Origin: Meira nashicola
Taxonomy: Eukaryota; Basidiomycota; Exobasidiomycetes; Exobasidiales; Brachybasidiaceae
Direction: 5' to 3'
NCBI GenBank assembly: GCA_001600355.1
Contig: BCJU01000001.1
Location: forward strand, 3,803,178 to 3,867,177
Length of the DNA stretch: 64,000 bases
In this document: positions 11,692 through 21,842 of the stretch, in pieces
How the letters are laid out: every line of letters begins with the position of its first letter
Position numbering within the stretch: the stretch's first letter is position 1
Made by a program: the position numbers and the translations under genes
Notes under the pieces: generated by a model
What the model saw: the letters and a program-made list of their open reading frames with translations, nothing else
Told to the model about the DNA's origin: nothing
Databases searched by the model: none

Positions 11692-14600
11692 ATGCCCAAC
11701 CAAGACGGTATGACAGAACCGAGGATAAGTTCAAGAGGAGCTTCAATGGAAGGAGAGGTCAGCAGAAGTCCTAATGAATCACAATCACAATCTCATGGTA
11801 ACGAAGGCGTACACCACCTACCAGAAGGTGGCCAGCAGAATGGTCCGATTCACAGTCGACTAGGTCCTCCACTTCATTTATGGACGCCAGACTCCGCCAA
11901 CATTTCGCCTCAAAAGAGACAGTCAATGTTGCAAACCGATGAAATACCAAGACTGTCTTCGCCTCTTCAATCAAGTTCGACCTCATTTGAGAAAAAAACA
12001 AATATACAAGTCGAACCTACGAATGCGCAAGACTCACACGAAAGCCCAACAGGATCCGCTTCAAGTAATCCCTTGAAAATGAAACAGATTCCCATCTCTT
12101 TTAGCACACAATTTTTTCCTCTCGGTCAAAATGAATCACCTCAAACAACAATGAGGACGTCATCAGCTGTTATGTCATCTTCTCACCTTAGTCCTGCACT
12201 TCAGCCATTGAATATGACCAACCTTTCACCAGTCGCATCACCATTATCAGCAGATCCTTCGACGGATTTCAACAACTTGAGTCGGTCCGTTTCGCCCTTG
12301 GCAAGACCTGCGTCAACTTTATTCGTCAATGAAGCAAAGAGAAGACCTTTCAGCGCATTTTTGCCAAGAGAGGCTACCGCATCTCCATCATCAATCTTAC
12401 GTTCACCTTCACCTTCCGGTCTGAGAAGTTCGCCTGGCGCTCATAATACATCAAGTCTATTAGAAAGAAGAGATGAACAAAGTGGCTCAGGTATGACTGC
12501 TTGGGAATTCTTGCATGTCGAGCCAGCACCTCAGCAAAACAAGCCGCAATCTAATGACTTATTGTCCGTTCCGAACCTTTCATCAATAAAAGCGAATGGA
12601 AAGGGCAAACATCGTGCAGAAGTACCCATCATGGAATTACGTATCCTTCCAGTCACCGATACAGTAAACATGTTTGGATCTACGCAAACCAGTTCCAATT
12701 ACTCCTTATCCGGAAAGGTTGTTGTACGTGTGCATAATGTGATTCGAGAAGTATCCGCACCTTCGCAAAGATCAAATGGCAACAAACACACAAGAAGCGC
12801 AAAGAATGACGACGGCTCTGTTTGGCTTCCCAAGATTAATACAGAATCTAGTTTTTTCGACGCCGATCAGATCTTTTCTGATTATCTTGAGAATTATGAC
12901 GACAATGATCCTTCTTCAGCATTACGTGTGCAAGAGGTGAACGTGATGTCGCTAAGCTGCACCTTTTCAGGCTATGCTTTATACGTCGATCACTCTGGAA
13001 GATTTTCGGCTTGTAAGCTTACCGAGGTTACGGAAGAGCTTTTACCAAGAGGCTATACAATTTCTATTCCAGAACTTGGCAAAAGTCAAGAGTATGAGAT
13101 TGAATTCAATCTGTCATTGCCGGGATGGCTTCCCGGAAGTCTGTCAACACGATTCGGAGGAACATTTTATTCTTTAGAAGCGAGAGCAAAATACTCTGCT
13201 GCCGATGGAGGACAACAACAACAGCATGCAATCCCATCATCGCTTGTACCGCCAAGGAGAGGGTCAATGTTGCCTGATACGTCTTCGTCTGACGGACAGA
13301 GTGATTCAGAAGGTCAATCTGTTCCACTCAATTGGCAAAGTCCAGATCGTATAATAACAAGGGTAGCTCCCAGAGCTACAGCAAGTGATGAAGAAGAAGC
13401 CCGCCAAGCTTCTTCCAGCAGCAAAGCAAAAGGACGTAGTGATTCAACACCGCCAGCTGGTAGAAGTACTTGGTTAGGTAAAAGAGCAAAACAGCTTGCA
13501 ATTATCACCAAAGGTCCTTCAAGTGGAACAGCATCTCCCACAAACTTATCACCAAGTCCACTTGCCACTCGACAAACATCATTACCGCCTGAACCAATGC
13601 CTTCAAACGAATTCAAGATGCCACCAAAACTCTTTGCTTCTCGAGGCTATATCAGTGCCTTCAGCGATCCACATGTGATCATTGTACGACGATGCAGAGA
13701 GGTTGTACCTGTGCCTGTGGCAAGAATGGCAATTGTTGATGCAGATTCTGCTACAGTAAATGGTATGAGAGATCCTCCTGAAGCACCAAGAGCAGGATCA
13801 ATGATCCCTCCAACACCGAGGCGTGAGAATATGGCCAGACCTCAAGCACCAATCATCAACACTAATGCACCCCTTCCGCAGCTGCCTTTACCGCCATTAC
13901 CTGATCAGGCTCAAGAGCGACCTATGCAAGGACCACCTGTTGCTCCCAATACGTTTGATCTGCCTCATGATCCAGCGAAAGCTGCAGCTCATATCTCTTC
14001 TACTTCAACATCGGCAAATCAATCCAGTCCACATGCTCCTCAAAGAACTTCAAGTGCACCTGATCCTTCTAGCTCGAACGAAAGTCATCCAAATGCACCT
14101 CCTATGCGACACTTTTTGCATAGGCCGATGCTACATCCACCTGCAGATGCAAATATACCAAATGCAGCGGCAGGATTACCTTTTTCACTCACGTTGAGTT
14201 TGCCAAGTCATGTTCCGATTGATGGCCCAGGAAGTGATATCTTGAATTTTGGCGTTCAAATTGAGGTAGGCAGATCATCAATGTGGGCAAAAGTACGTGA
14301 ATTGGGAGGATTACGTTTGCGTGATATGGAATTGAGTTGCGTACAGACGGAAAGGCATTGCTCTATTCCTTCTCGAACGTTCTGTCATGCTTATCCAATG
14401 CCGCCTGAACCTAGGGTCGAAGCAGAAGATTTGCCAATCTTTGGTCCACCGCCTCAACATGCACCTAGTGGACGTAAATTGGCCTCTAGTGAAGTTCGAC
14501 AAAGGCGAGGCTATGATCGTGGTCTTGTTCAATATCATATCGATCTATTGCACGCTGGACGTGCCCCTCATCCTTCCGCTAATAATGTCGAACGAGTTCG

Positions 14601-16416
14601 AACGGTCGTTGTTGGTCCTCCTCCTACTCCAAATGCTATCAAAGCATCATCATCATCATCATCGCGATCAAAAGGCAGTGAACGTGGTAAAGAGAGGGAG
14701 CAAGATCGTAAAAAGGAATCGAAAAATGATGGTAGACGAAGGAGTATGCATGGCAGTCATTCTTTGCCAGATGTTCATCATCACGTTGGCAATAATCCGA
14801 GCGGAAATTCAGTTCAAGTAAATGGAGTAGAGAATGGTGGAAGCAGTTCTACTTCTAGAACTCATTTTGACGATCAATCTCTGGAGAATATGCCAAACGA
14901 TTCGGGTAATAGAAGAAATACTGGTAGAGGTAGGAGAGCATATCAATCAGCTATGCGCGGTTTAAGTAATTTTGCGACAGCAGTGATGGATATCTCATTC
15001 GATATGGATGATCAAGCAAACGAAGCAGAGGGCAGAAGGGCAAGAGAAGGCGGAGAGAATCGAAGTCAGGCAAATCAAAACCCTGGTCAAAGATCTACTA
15101 AGGATGGTGTAGGACAAGATTCAAATAGAGCAGCACTATACTCATTTGCAGGATCTGATGGTCACGGTGTTGATCTTACCCGAGGTAGAGTTAGAATGGC
15201 AATTAAATTACCATTGGTAACCAGCGATGCAGCTCGCGCAAAAAGTGCTGCCACACCACAATTGGTTTCAGACTTTGAAAGTCCATTTACCAAGACAAGG
15301 CATAAATTGCAAGTAAAATTAGGCTTCGGATTTGGTAGTAAGCCATTAGGCGGAGATGGAGAATGGGGACAATCTTTAATGATGTGCGTTCCTGTCCGTT
15401 TTACTGAAGCAGCACCGCGAGAAGTTCGCGAGCAATTTGCACCTTTACCTGTTCGACATGTTGCCATTGCTGGCAATACTAACCCCTCAATCACAAATTC
15501 TAGCAATCTTGCTACTCCTGTTGTCGTGGATGAGGGGGCAAGATCTGCAACTCCTGTAAGTCCAGGTGGAAGTGTTGCACCTGTTTTGCCAAGTTATAAT
15601 CAATTGTTCAGAGAAGATGGCTCTCGTTTAGCAGATGAAGGTGAAGATTTACCGCAATATCCTGGCCCACGCAATCCACATCCTGTTGGAGGTTCGGTGA
15701 CAGGACCTTCACTTCATGATGGTACAGAAGCAGGAGGAGATGAAAGTGAAATTGAAGAAGTAAGAGAATCGAGCTTTGAAGGAGAGAATGGCTCTGGTCC
15801 TGGACCTTTACCCGTTCGTGCTCGAACATCAAGCTTGGCAGGATCTACCGGTAGACCGATGGCAAGTGGTAGTGCACCTATGGAAGCCAGCTCATCACGT
15901 TTGCCTTTCCTTGATAATAGAATCGCTCCTTCACACGTTTTGGACGAGAGCATTCCGGCGGATAAGCGAGGAAATGCATCAAGAGCGTTACAACGTGCTG
16001 AATTGGAAGAGCTACATCGCGAAGAAAGGGAAGAAGAATCACGCAGATTGCGTAGGATCTCATCTCATCGAGATTTACAAGCTGGAGTTGAAATTTCTAC
16101 TGATCGAATGCAAATGTTACGCGTTGATCATGGTAGCGGAGGTGAAAGTGGACAAGAAGGAGATCTGTCTGATTCCGAACAAGCAAGAATGTTGGAGGAA
16201 ACTGTGAATATGGATGATATGGATCAATTTGACGATGAAGTGCCTGCTTTCGCTTTAGGTCGTCTTGCTTCGCCAAATGGCACTAATGCTGGAGGTAACA
16301 ATTTAAATCGTAATTCTATGATGCCAACAGTATATAGCAACCTAGATCCTGGTTCAATTTCAGCAACAGGTGAAGATGAGAGCGGATTCGCTTCAACGAG
16401 AATCAATAATGCTTAA
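11692..16416 (+). CDS. Large arrestin-like protein
   Basis: The open frame begins at a GTG (11644), but the first ATG is 11692, giving 1574 residues. Blocks with arrestin-fold character are separated by long low-complexity inserts. An N-terminal arrestin-like segment lies at about 310-520 (MELRILPVTDTVNMF, then GYTISIPELGKSQEYEIEF and LPGWLPGSLSTRFGG). Further beta-rich pieces follow at about 650-680, 830-900 and 1165-1220 (RVRMAIKLPLVTSD, LQVKLGFGFGSKPLGG). The first 300 residues and most inserts are Ser/Pro/Asn-rich. Fungal arrestin-related proteins recruit Rsp5-type ubiquitin ligases to membrane cargo. No PPxY was recognised here, so that role is unproven. An upstream 5' exon cannot be excluded. 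Confidence 0.65.
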   Translation: MPNQDGMTEPRISSRGASMEGEVSRSPNESQSQSHGNEGVHHLPEGGQQNGPIHSRLGPPLHLWTPDSANISPQKRQSMLQTDEIPRLSSPLQSSSTSFEKKTNIQVEPTNAQDSHESPTGSASSNPLKMKQIPISFSTQFFPLGQNESPQTTMRTSSAVMSSSHLSPALQPLNMTNLSPVASPLSADPSTDFNNLSRSVSPLARPASTLFVNEAKRRPFSAFLPREATASPSSILRSPSPSGLRSSPGAHNTSSLLERRDEQSGSGMTAWEFLHVEPAPQQNKPQSNDLLSVPNLSSIKANGKGKHRAEVPIMELRILPVTDTVNMFGSTQTSSNYSLSGKVVVRVHNVIREVSAPSQRSNGNKHTRSAKNDDGSVWLPKINTESSFFDADQIFSDYLENYDDNDPSSALRVQEVNVMSLSCTFSGYALYVDHSGRFSACKLTEVTEELLPRGYTISIPELGKSQEYEIEFNLSLPGWLPGSLSTRFGGTFYSLEARAKYSAADGGQQQQHAIPSSLVPPRRGSMLPDTSSSDGQSDSEGQSVPLNWQSPDRIITRVAPRATASDEEEARQASSSSKAKGRSDSTPPAGRSTWLGKRAKQLAIITKGPSSGTASPTNLSPSPLATRQTSLPPEPMPSNEFKMPPKLFASRGYISAFSDPHVIIVRRCREVVPVPVARMAIVDADSATVNGMRDPPEAPRAGSMIPPTPRRENMARPQAPIINTNAPLPQLPLPPLPDQAQERPMQGPPVAPNTFDLPHDPAKAAAHISSTSTSANQSSPHAPQRTSSAPDPSSSNESHPNAPPMRHFLHRPMLHPPADANIPNAAAGLPFSLTLSLPSHVPIDGPGSDILNFGVQIEVGRSSMWAKVRELGGLRLRDMELSCVQTERHCSIPSRTFCHAYPMPPEPRVEAEDLPIFGPPPQHAPSGRKLASSEVRQRRGYDRGLVQYHIDLLHAGRAPHPSANNVERVRTVVVGPPPTPNAIKASSSSSSRSKGSERGKEREQDRKKESKNDGRRRSMHGSHSLPDVHHHVGNNPSGNSVQVNGVENGGSSSTSRTHFDDQSLENMPNDSGNRRNTGRGRRAYQSAMRGLSNFATAVMDISFDMDDQANEAEGRRAREGGENRSQANQNPGQRSTKDGVGQDSNRAALYSFAGSDGHGVDLTRGRVRMAIKLPLVTSDAARAKSAATPQLVSDFESPFTKTRHKLQVKLGFGFGSKPLGGDGEWGQSLMMCVPVRFTEAAPREVREQFAPLPVRHVAIAGNTNPSITNSSNLATPVVVDEGARSATPVSPGGSVAPVLPSYNQLFREDGSRLADEGEDLPQYPGPRNPHPVGGSVTGPSLHDGTEAGGDESEIEEVRESSFEGENGSGPGPLPVRARTSSLAGSTGRPMASGSAPMEASSSRLPFLDNRIAPSHVLDESIPADKRGNASRALQRAELEELHREEREEESRRLRRISSHRDLQAGVEISTDRMQMLRVDHGSGGESGQEGDLSDSEQARMLEETVNMDDMDQFDDEVPAFALGRLASPNGTNAGGNNLNRNSMMPTVYSNLDPGSISATGEDESGFASTRINNA

Positions 16417-16611
16417 TAATGACAAAATTGAACAAGATTATACCTTTTTATGCCATATTGAAAGTAGTTTTATGAACCTATTTTATGTGCACATTTAATG
16501 ACCCTGTGGATTACACTACTTTTCATCGTAATTATCAATTGATGATAAATCTTTTCTTTTCTTTGTGAGATGCGTATTGTTACAAAATAAATACAATTAC
16601 ATAGATGACGT

Positions 16612-18315
16612 TTAGGGATTTTGTTGCAAGATTTCATTGACTACCAGAATACTACTGGTAACGCAGCCTTCCAAAAGAGGTATACCCTGTGCGTAACTTC
16701 CACATAACCAAATATTTCCAAGTGAGTTCAAATTTGCAGGTTGTAAAGATCGATTTGACTGCAACTTGCCCAATCGTAGAGTATGTTTCTTTCCAGTCAA
16801 GACAGAGAAACAATCTGTCAGCCAGTCATTCTGTAATGTTGTGGAAGTTGAAATAGTTGATTTTTTGAGGTATTGCTCTATATCCAAAAATAATCTAGAG
16901 AATTGAATGATTCTTTGATTGATTGTGAGAGTTTGGGGTGACCATTCAAACAATCCTTCTATTGCTTGCTTTGAGATCGGAGTCAATGCTCTAACGAATT
17001 GTGATGAACTCAAAATAGTTTCTTTTTTGGGCCAAATTGTTGGATTAGTCGTTTGCAATATAACTTCTTTATTTGTTTCGATAGATTGAATGATATGAGT
17101 GGCCATCGCACTTCTTCCTCCATGCTTTGAGCCTGCGAATAATCTATCTCGATCATCATTCTCTACAATATTTGCTGAGACAAGATTTAAATCACGCCAA
17201 TCCTTTTTGTTGATCGGAAGTAGTGAGCGATCAGAATGATTGATCACTATACTTTCTTCGTACCGTATTTGTGCTAAATTATCTTGCAGTATGTGTATAT
17301 TTTCGAGGTAATTGGATGAATGAGCTTTTTGATCGAGTGAATTGCAAAAAGATTCTATTAAAGAATTAGAGAAAGTGGCAGGTGTTGCAAGGATGATGTG
17401 ATCAAAGCCCGAGATTGGGGAATTGTCCCTCAAGAAGATCGTATAGCCTTGATGATTGGATTGTATGTGTTCAACTGTACAAGATGTATGAACATTTTCA
17501 AGTGCGATATTCCTGATCAATGCATCTTGAACAGTTTGTACTCCACCTTCAACTGTGTGATGATCTCTTAAGAATGTTGAAGAGATATAGAGTAAAATTT
17601 CAGCTGCAGGTATCTGTTCCACTGATGCGATAGACGAGGTAGTAACTGCGGAAAATAATGTTAGAACGACTGAATGAATGAATGTTGAATTTATGTATCG
17701 CCTATGACGATTTGACCAAAGTACGAATGGTTCCCTATTGATGGAATGTGTCGGATCCAATAAATGTCCAAGAGCATGATGGTATAATGCAAAGAATAAC
17801 AAAACGATGTACGAGAATGCAAATGTTAAAATTGTTAAAGATTGCTTGAAGCTGGTCGAAATTGTCAGCTGTATGGATGATGAAGGATGGGTAGAAGAAT
17901 CGGTTTGTTTTATAGAAAATCCACGTATTCCGCTCTGTCCGTTATAGAGCATGAATGGTGACCTAGGCGCATGAATTGACGAAAATGAAAAAGTGAATTT
18001 TGTCTTTTTAAGTTTGATACCAAGTCTTTTGTATAGTCTTGTCAAATTTGGATAATAACCTGCATTTATGCTACGCATAGGTACATCTATCCGAAGTGAT
18101 TTATCTTTTTGAGTAGGATGAGGTATAGAAATCGAACTTGCATCTAACCCAAGTGATTCATTCTTTTCAAAAATGTGAACATCATATCTTTTTCTAAGTT
18201 CGAAGGTTTGTGTTAATAGATGTGATGCAGTCAATCCTGCTAATCCTGAACCAATTATGGCAACTTTGATCTGCCGGTCATTCTTGATACCGGTAGGACT
18301 GGTGAAGCTGTCCAT
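16612..18315 (-). CDS. FAD-dependent amine oxidase-like membrane protein
   Basis: A 567-residue single-exon protein. The N-terminus has a Rossmann dinucleotide-binding signature, VAIIGSGLAGLTASHLL (residues about 18-34), followed by an acidic residue at the end of the second strand (VHIFEKNESLG). The segment RSINAGYYPNLTRLYKRLG matches the NAD/FAD-binding amine-oxidoreductase family. A hydrophobic stretch around residues 155-180 (ILTFAFSYIVLLFFALY) suggests a membrane segment. The C-terminus (NIWLCGSYAQGIPLLEGCV) fits the second FAD-contact motif of this family. Substrate unknown. It diverges from the phospholipase B gene 960 bp away. Confidence 0.75.
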   Translation of the reverse strand: MDSFTSPTGIKNDRQIKVAIIGSGLAGLTASHLLTQTFELRKRYDVHIFEKNESLGLDASSISIPHPTQKDKSLRIDVPMRSINAGYYPNLTRLYKRLGIKLKKTKFTFSFSSIHAPRSPFMLYNGQSGIRGFSIKQTDSSTHPSSSIQLTISTSFKQSLTILTFAFSYIVLLFFALYHHALGHLLDPTHSINREPFVLWSNRHRRYINSTFIHSVVLTLFSAVTTSSIASVEQIPAAEILLYISSTFLRDHHTVEGGVQTVQDALIRNIALENVHTSCTVEHIQSNHQGYTIFLRDNSPISGFDHIILATPATFSNSLIESFCNSLDQKAHSSNYLENIHILQDNLAQIRYEESIVINHSDRSLLPINKKDWRDLNLVSANIVENDDRDRLFAGSKHGGRSAMATHIIQSIETNKEVILQTTNPTIWPKKETILSSSQFVRALTPISKQAIEGLFEWSPQTLTINQRIIQFSRLFLDIEQYLKKSTISTSTTLQNDWLTDCFSVLTGKKHTLRLGKLQSNRSLQPANLNSLGNIWLCGSYAQGIPLLEGCVTSSILVVNEILQQNP

Positions 18316-19275
18316 CCTTGTACGATTTGATGCGTGTAATGGTCAAACGATCATATAAAGTATCTTTCCATCAAATTGAAGTTGAATTTGACAATCGTTA
18401 TTGTGATGATGATGAATGTGTACTTTTCCCAAACATTATCATCCCACTTTCAAATTTGATCTAGACTATACCCGAACCCCGAATGTTTGATTTTTTCTCT
18501 TGATCCGCGGCGAGGAAGCTCTAGAAAAAGAAAAAGAAAAAGCTAATGCTAAAATTAGTCTAAATGAACGCGTGTTCAACTTTAGGCAGATCATTTGTTA
18601 TTCGCGTTTGATGAATTCCCATTTGGCGTACGAGGAACATAGGTGCACTCACTACATTTGCCATGCATCGAAGTATGTATGGATGTACGCACAAACAGTA
18701 ATTAATGTCTGTGCAACCACAAACGCAGCTTACATATATCGAGACAATAATGACTTATAAGCAACTACATATACATTTTATATGATGTATATCCAATTAT
18801 CAATGAACTCAAGCATGCTTCATTTACAGAGGATTACTTCGGAACATTATTTCCTCTGCCAAGCGTTAAATTGGCCGTGCTTTGCCGGTCTTTTAAAACT
18901 TCCCTGGTGTTGCTTTCGAAATTTGGCGTTCGCAACCTAGCGTTGTTTTGCTTGTGTATGCAACGCGTTCTATTGCTCATGCAGTATCATTAAATAAAAG
19001 ACTGATTTGGCCGTGTACAAAAAAGAAAGATCGACAGGGGTTAAATTCTTTATTCCCGAAAACATAATTAAAAATTCCTACTGTGGAGGCAATATAAATA
19101 CAAAAATGAAAAATGGCTGTGTATGTGTGTGTCTTTTGAGCCATTACGTACCTTCCTTCGCTTACACGGACATCATTCTCCGTGGAGAAAGGATGGAAAG
19201 ACACTTTAATTCAAACCTATAAAAAGAACACCAATCATCTTTCTTTGCTTTCAATCCGGACAACAATAAGTAGGT
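18316..19275. other. Divergent promoter region, amine oxidase-like gene / PLB
   Basis: 960 bp between divergent starts, AT-rich. No tRNA, repeat or credible small gene was recognised. Confidence 0.5.
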
Positions 19276-21429
19276 ATGATGATGATGATCAAGTCAAAAT
19301 CATCAAGATGGCTTTCATTATTGATAGCATATAGCGCCGTATTTTTGGTTACGTTAAATGCATTCCCTTTGCAAAACGAACAACTTACTCCAGCAGAAGC
19401 TAGAGCGATTGCAATTCGTACTCTAGCAGAATATGAGATAATGCAAAAGAGAGTAAATCCAAGTGGAAGTTATACACCAAGTCAAGCAAATTGTCCTGCA
19501 ACACAAAATGGAAATACAGGATTCATTCGTAATTCACAATCAAATACAATTTCTTCCAATGAAACGGATTATATTCAAAAACATAAACAAGCAACTCAAC
19601 AAGCATGGACAGAATGGCTTTCAAGTTCAAATCCAGGACCAAATTTGAATGGATCTCTTCCTGGTGGAGTACAAAATTATACAAGTGATTTGAATAGATT
19701 ACCTAAAATTGGAATCGCATTAAGTGGTGGTGGTTATAGAGCAATGATAAATGGAGCAGGTATTTTACAAGGTTGGGATTCACGTAATCAAACTGCAAAA
19801 CAAAGAGGAACAGGTGGAATATTACAATTAGCAGATTATATTGCAGGTTTAAGTGGCGGTAGTTGGGCAGTTGGTTCTTTTGCAATAAATGATTGGCCAA
19901 CAACTCAATCACTTTTATTAGAAACATGGAATTTACCTACAAATTTAATCGTTCCACAAGATGGTAAAGTAAGCTTTTATGCAGATATTGTTTCAGATGT
20001 TGCAGGAAAGAGAATTGCAGGTTATCCAACAGGAATCGTTGATTATTGGGGTCGTGCATTAAGTTATCATTTAGTCAATTCAACTTATCCAGACGAAGGA
20101 CAAGGAACTACATTTGGAGATATTCGTAATACAACAAACTTCCAGCAAGCTTCTTTTCCTTTCCCGATCGTCATTGCAGATGAACGTGAACCAGGAGAGT
20201 TACTCATTTATCGTAATACAACTATATTCGAATTCAATCCTTACGAATTCGGTAGCTTTGATCCAGACGTTTCAGCTTTCGTACCTATCGATATCTTGGG
20301 TACAAATTTGGCAAACGGAGTAAGTGCAGAACAAAATGATCAATGCACATATGGATTCGATAATTTTGGTTGGGTGGTAGGTACTTCTAGTACTTTATTC
20401 AACGCTTTATTCAATATGTTGATCACTAGCGATGGTGATAGTATAATAAAAGATGCACTCCAAGCAATCTTAGGTGCAGTTTCACAAGAACAAAATGATG
20501 TTTCAGTCTTACCTAATCCGTTCAGAGGTTATCGTCAAAATGATGCAAATGTGACTGTGAGCTCATTTCAAAATATAACTTTAGTTGATGGAGGTGAAGA
20601 TAATCAAAATGTGCCAATCAACACTCTCTTATTACCGGAACGTGGAATGGATTTAATTTTAGCAGTTGATAATAGTGCCGATACAACAGATTGGCCAAAT
20701 GGAACATCACTTCATGAAACATTTTTACGTTATAAAAACAATGCACAATACAACACAATTCCAATGCCAATCATTCCTTCTCCTGAAACGTTTATCAATC
20801 GTGGTTTGAATACAAGACCAACATTTTTCGGATGTAATGCAACAGCAGGAAATGGAGTTGAACCGGATGTGATCAATATTCAATCGGTTGCAAATGCATC
20901 TTTAGCACCTATAATTGCTTATATTCCCAATTATCCTTATTCAAGTTTAAGCAATACTTCAACTTATCAACTTCAATATGATAATCAAAGCGCACAAATT
21001 ATGATTGATAATGCAGTTGATGTTGCTTCTATGGGCGGTTTAACTGATCAAAATTCAGATATTTATTGGCCAACATGTTTAGCATGTGCAGCATTAGAAC
21101 GTGGATTTGCAAGAAGTAATACTCCAAGACCTTCTGTTTGTCAAAATTGTTTAGAAAAATATTGTTGGGATGGAATAAGTAATGATACTCAACCTATAAA
21201 CGTTTATAGTCCTGCAATCGGAAAACCCGAATTTATAAGTAGCGTTGGAAAAGTTTTAGTTCAACCAGCTTCAACAGGTGGAAATGGAAGTAATTCAGAT
21301 CAACAATCTGCCGTTAATAATGGTGGAAAAGGACAAACGGATGCAAGTTTAGCTTCTTTTGCTATTATTAGTTCTACAATCTTGTCTATCTCTGTTTCCC
21401 TTGTGGCAACTGTTACTTTGTTAATTTGA
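19276..21429 (+). CDS. PLB1: Secreted/GPI-anchored phospholipase B (lysophospholipase)
   Basis: A 717-residue single-exon protein. An N-terminal hydrophobic segment (WLSLLIAYSAVFLVTLNAFP) is a signal peptide. Catalytic motifs of the fungal PLB/cPLA2 fold are intact: ALSGGGYRAM (Arg, about residue 152), GLSGGSWAVGS (nucleophile Ser, about 193) and LVDGGEDNQNVPI (Asp, about 438). Many N-glycosylation sequons and a Cys-rich C-terminal part (CLACAALERGF, CQNCLEKYC) agree with an extracellular enzyme. The protein ends in a Ser/Gly-rich linker and a hydrophobic tail, as expected for GPI attachment. It releases fatty acids from phospholipids and lysophospholipids at the cell surface. Length is slightly above the usual 600-650. 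Confidence 0.92.
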   Translation: MMMMIKSKSSRWLSLLIAYSAVFLVTLNAFPLQNEQLTPAEARAIAIRTLAEYEIMQKRVNPSGSYTPSQANCPATQNGNTGFIRNSQSNTISSNETDYIQKHKQATQQAWTEWLSSSNPGPNLNGSLPGGVQNYTSDLNRLPKIGIALSGGGYRAMINGAGILQGWDSRNQTAKQRGTGGILQLADYIAGLSGGSWAVGSFAINDWPTTQSLLLETWNLPTNLIVPQDGKVSFYADIVSDVAGKRIAGYPTGIVDYWGRALSYHLVNSTYPDEGQGTTFGDIRNTTNFQQASFPFPIVIADEREPGELLIYRNTTIFEFNPYEFGSFDPDVSAFVPIDILGTNLANGVSAEQNDQCTYGFDNFGWVVGTSSTLFNALFNMLITSDGDSIIKDALQAILGAVSQEQNDVSVLPNPFRGYRQNDANVTVSSFQNITLVDGGEDNQNVPINTLLLPERGMDLILAVDNSADTTDWPNGTSLHETFLRYKNNAQYNTIPMPIIPSPETFINRGLNTRPTFFGCNATAGNGVEPDVINIQSVANASLAPIIAYIPNYPYSSLSNTSTYQLQYDNQSAQIMIDNAVDVASMGGLTDQNSDIYWPTCLACAALERGFARSNTPRPSVCQNCLEKYCWDGISNDTQPINVYSPAIGKPEFISSVGKVLVQPASTGGNGSNSDQQSAVNNGGKGQTDASLASFAIISSTILSISVSLVATVTLLI

Positions 21430-21842
21430 ACTTGATCAAAAGGACAATTTATATGTATGTATATACAAAGTACTATATGATGATTTTCCAGTACCCCTAC
21501 CCCACAGCCCAAATATCATCAACTCAGACACTAGGAATTTTTGCGCGTTTACCCTCAGCTTAGTCTTCGTGTTTAGGCCCGCGTGTACATACATACCTGC
21601 CCGCTTTAAAGGGAAAGGACTATCTGCGTGTAAAAAACTCGGTCTTCTTAAAATCGGCCCGCTAAGCTGCACCTGTGTGTGTTAATTTTTCAATTAAACT
21701 TTTTTTCCCACTTTTTATTTTTTTAGTGAAAATTGTCCGTGCTCTCTCGTCATTGTTCATTTGCTAATAAAGCATACATTCAGAGAGAATTCTGAGTGGT
21801 AAGCAGAGTTCCTTCCTTTTACCATTAAGAAAGAGTTAAAAG
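21430..21842. other. Intergenic, PLB 3' side and PRMT3 promoter
   Basis: 413 bp. It contains T-rich tracts at 21700-21725 just ahead of the PRMT gene, as is common in fungal promoters. No other feature seen. Confidence 0.45.

Noticed and set aside
15162..15506. Antisense open frames of 100-140 codons inside the arrestin-like gene and other long genes
   Set aside because: They mirror codon bias of the sense strand and have no independent support.
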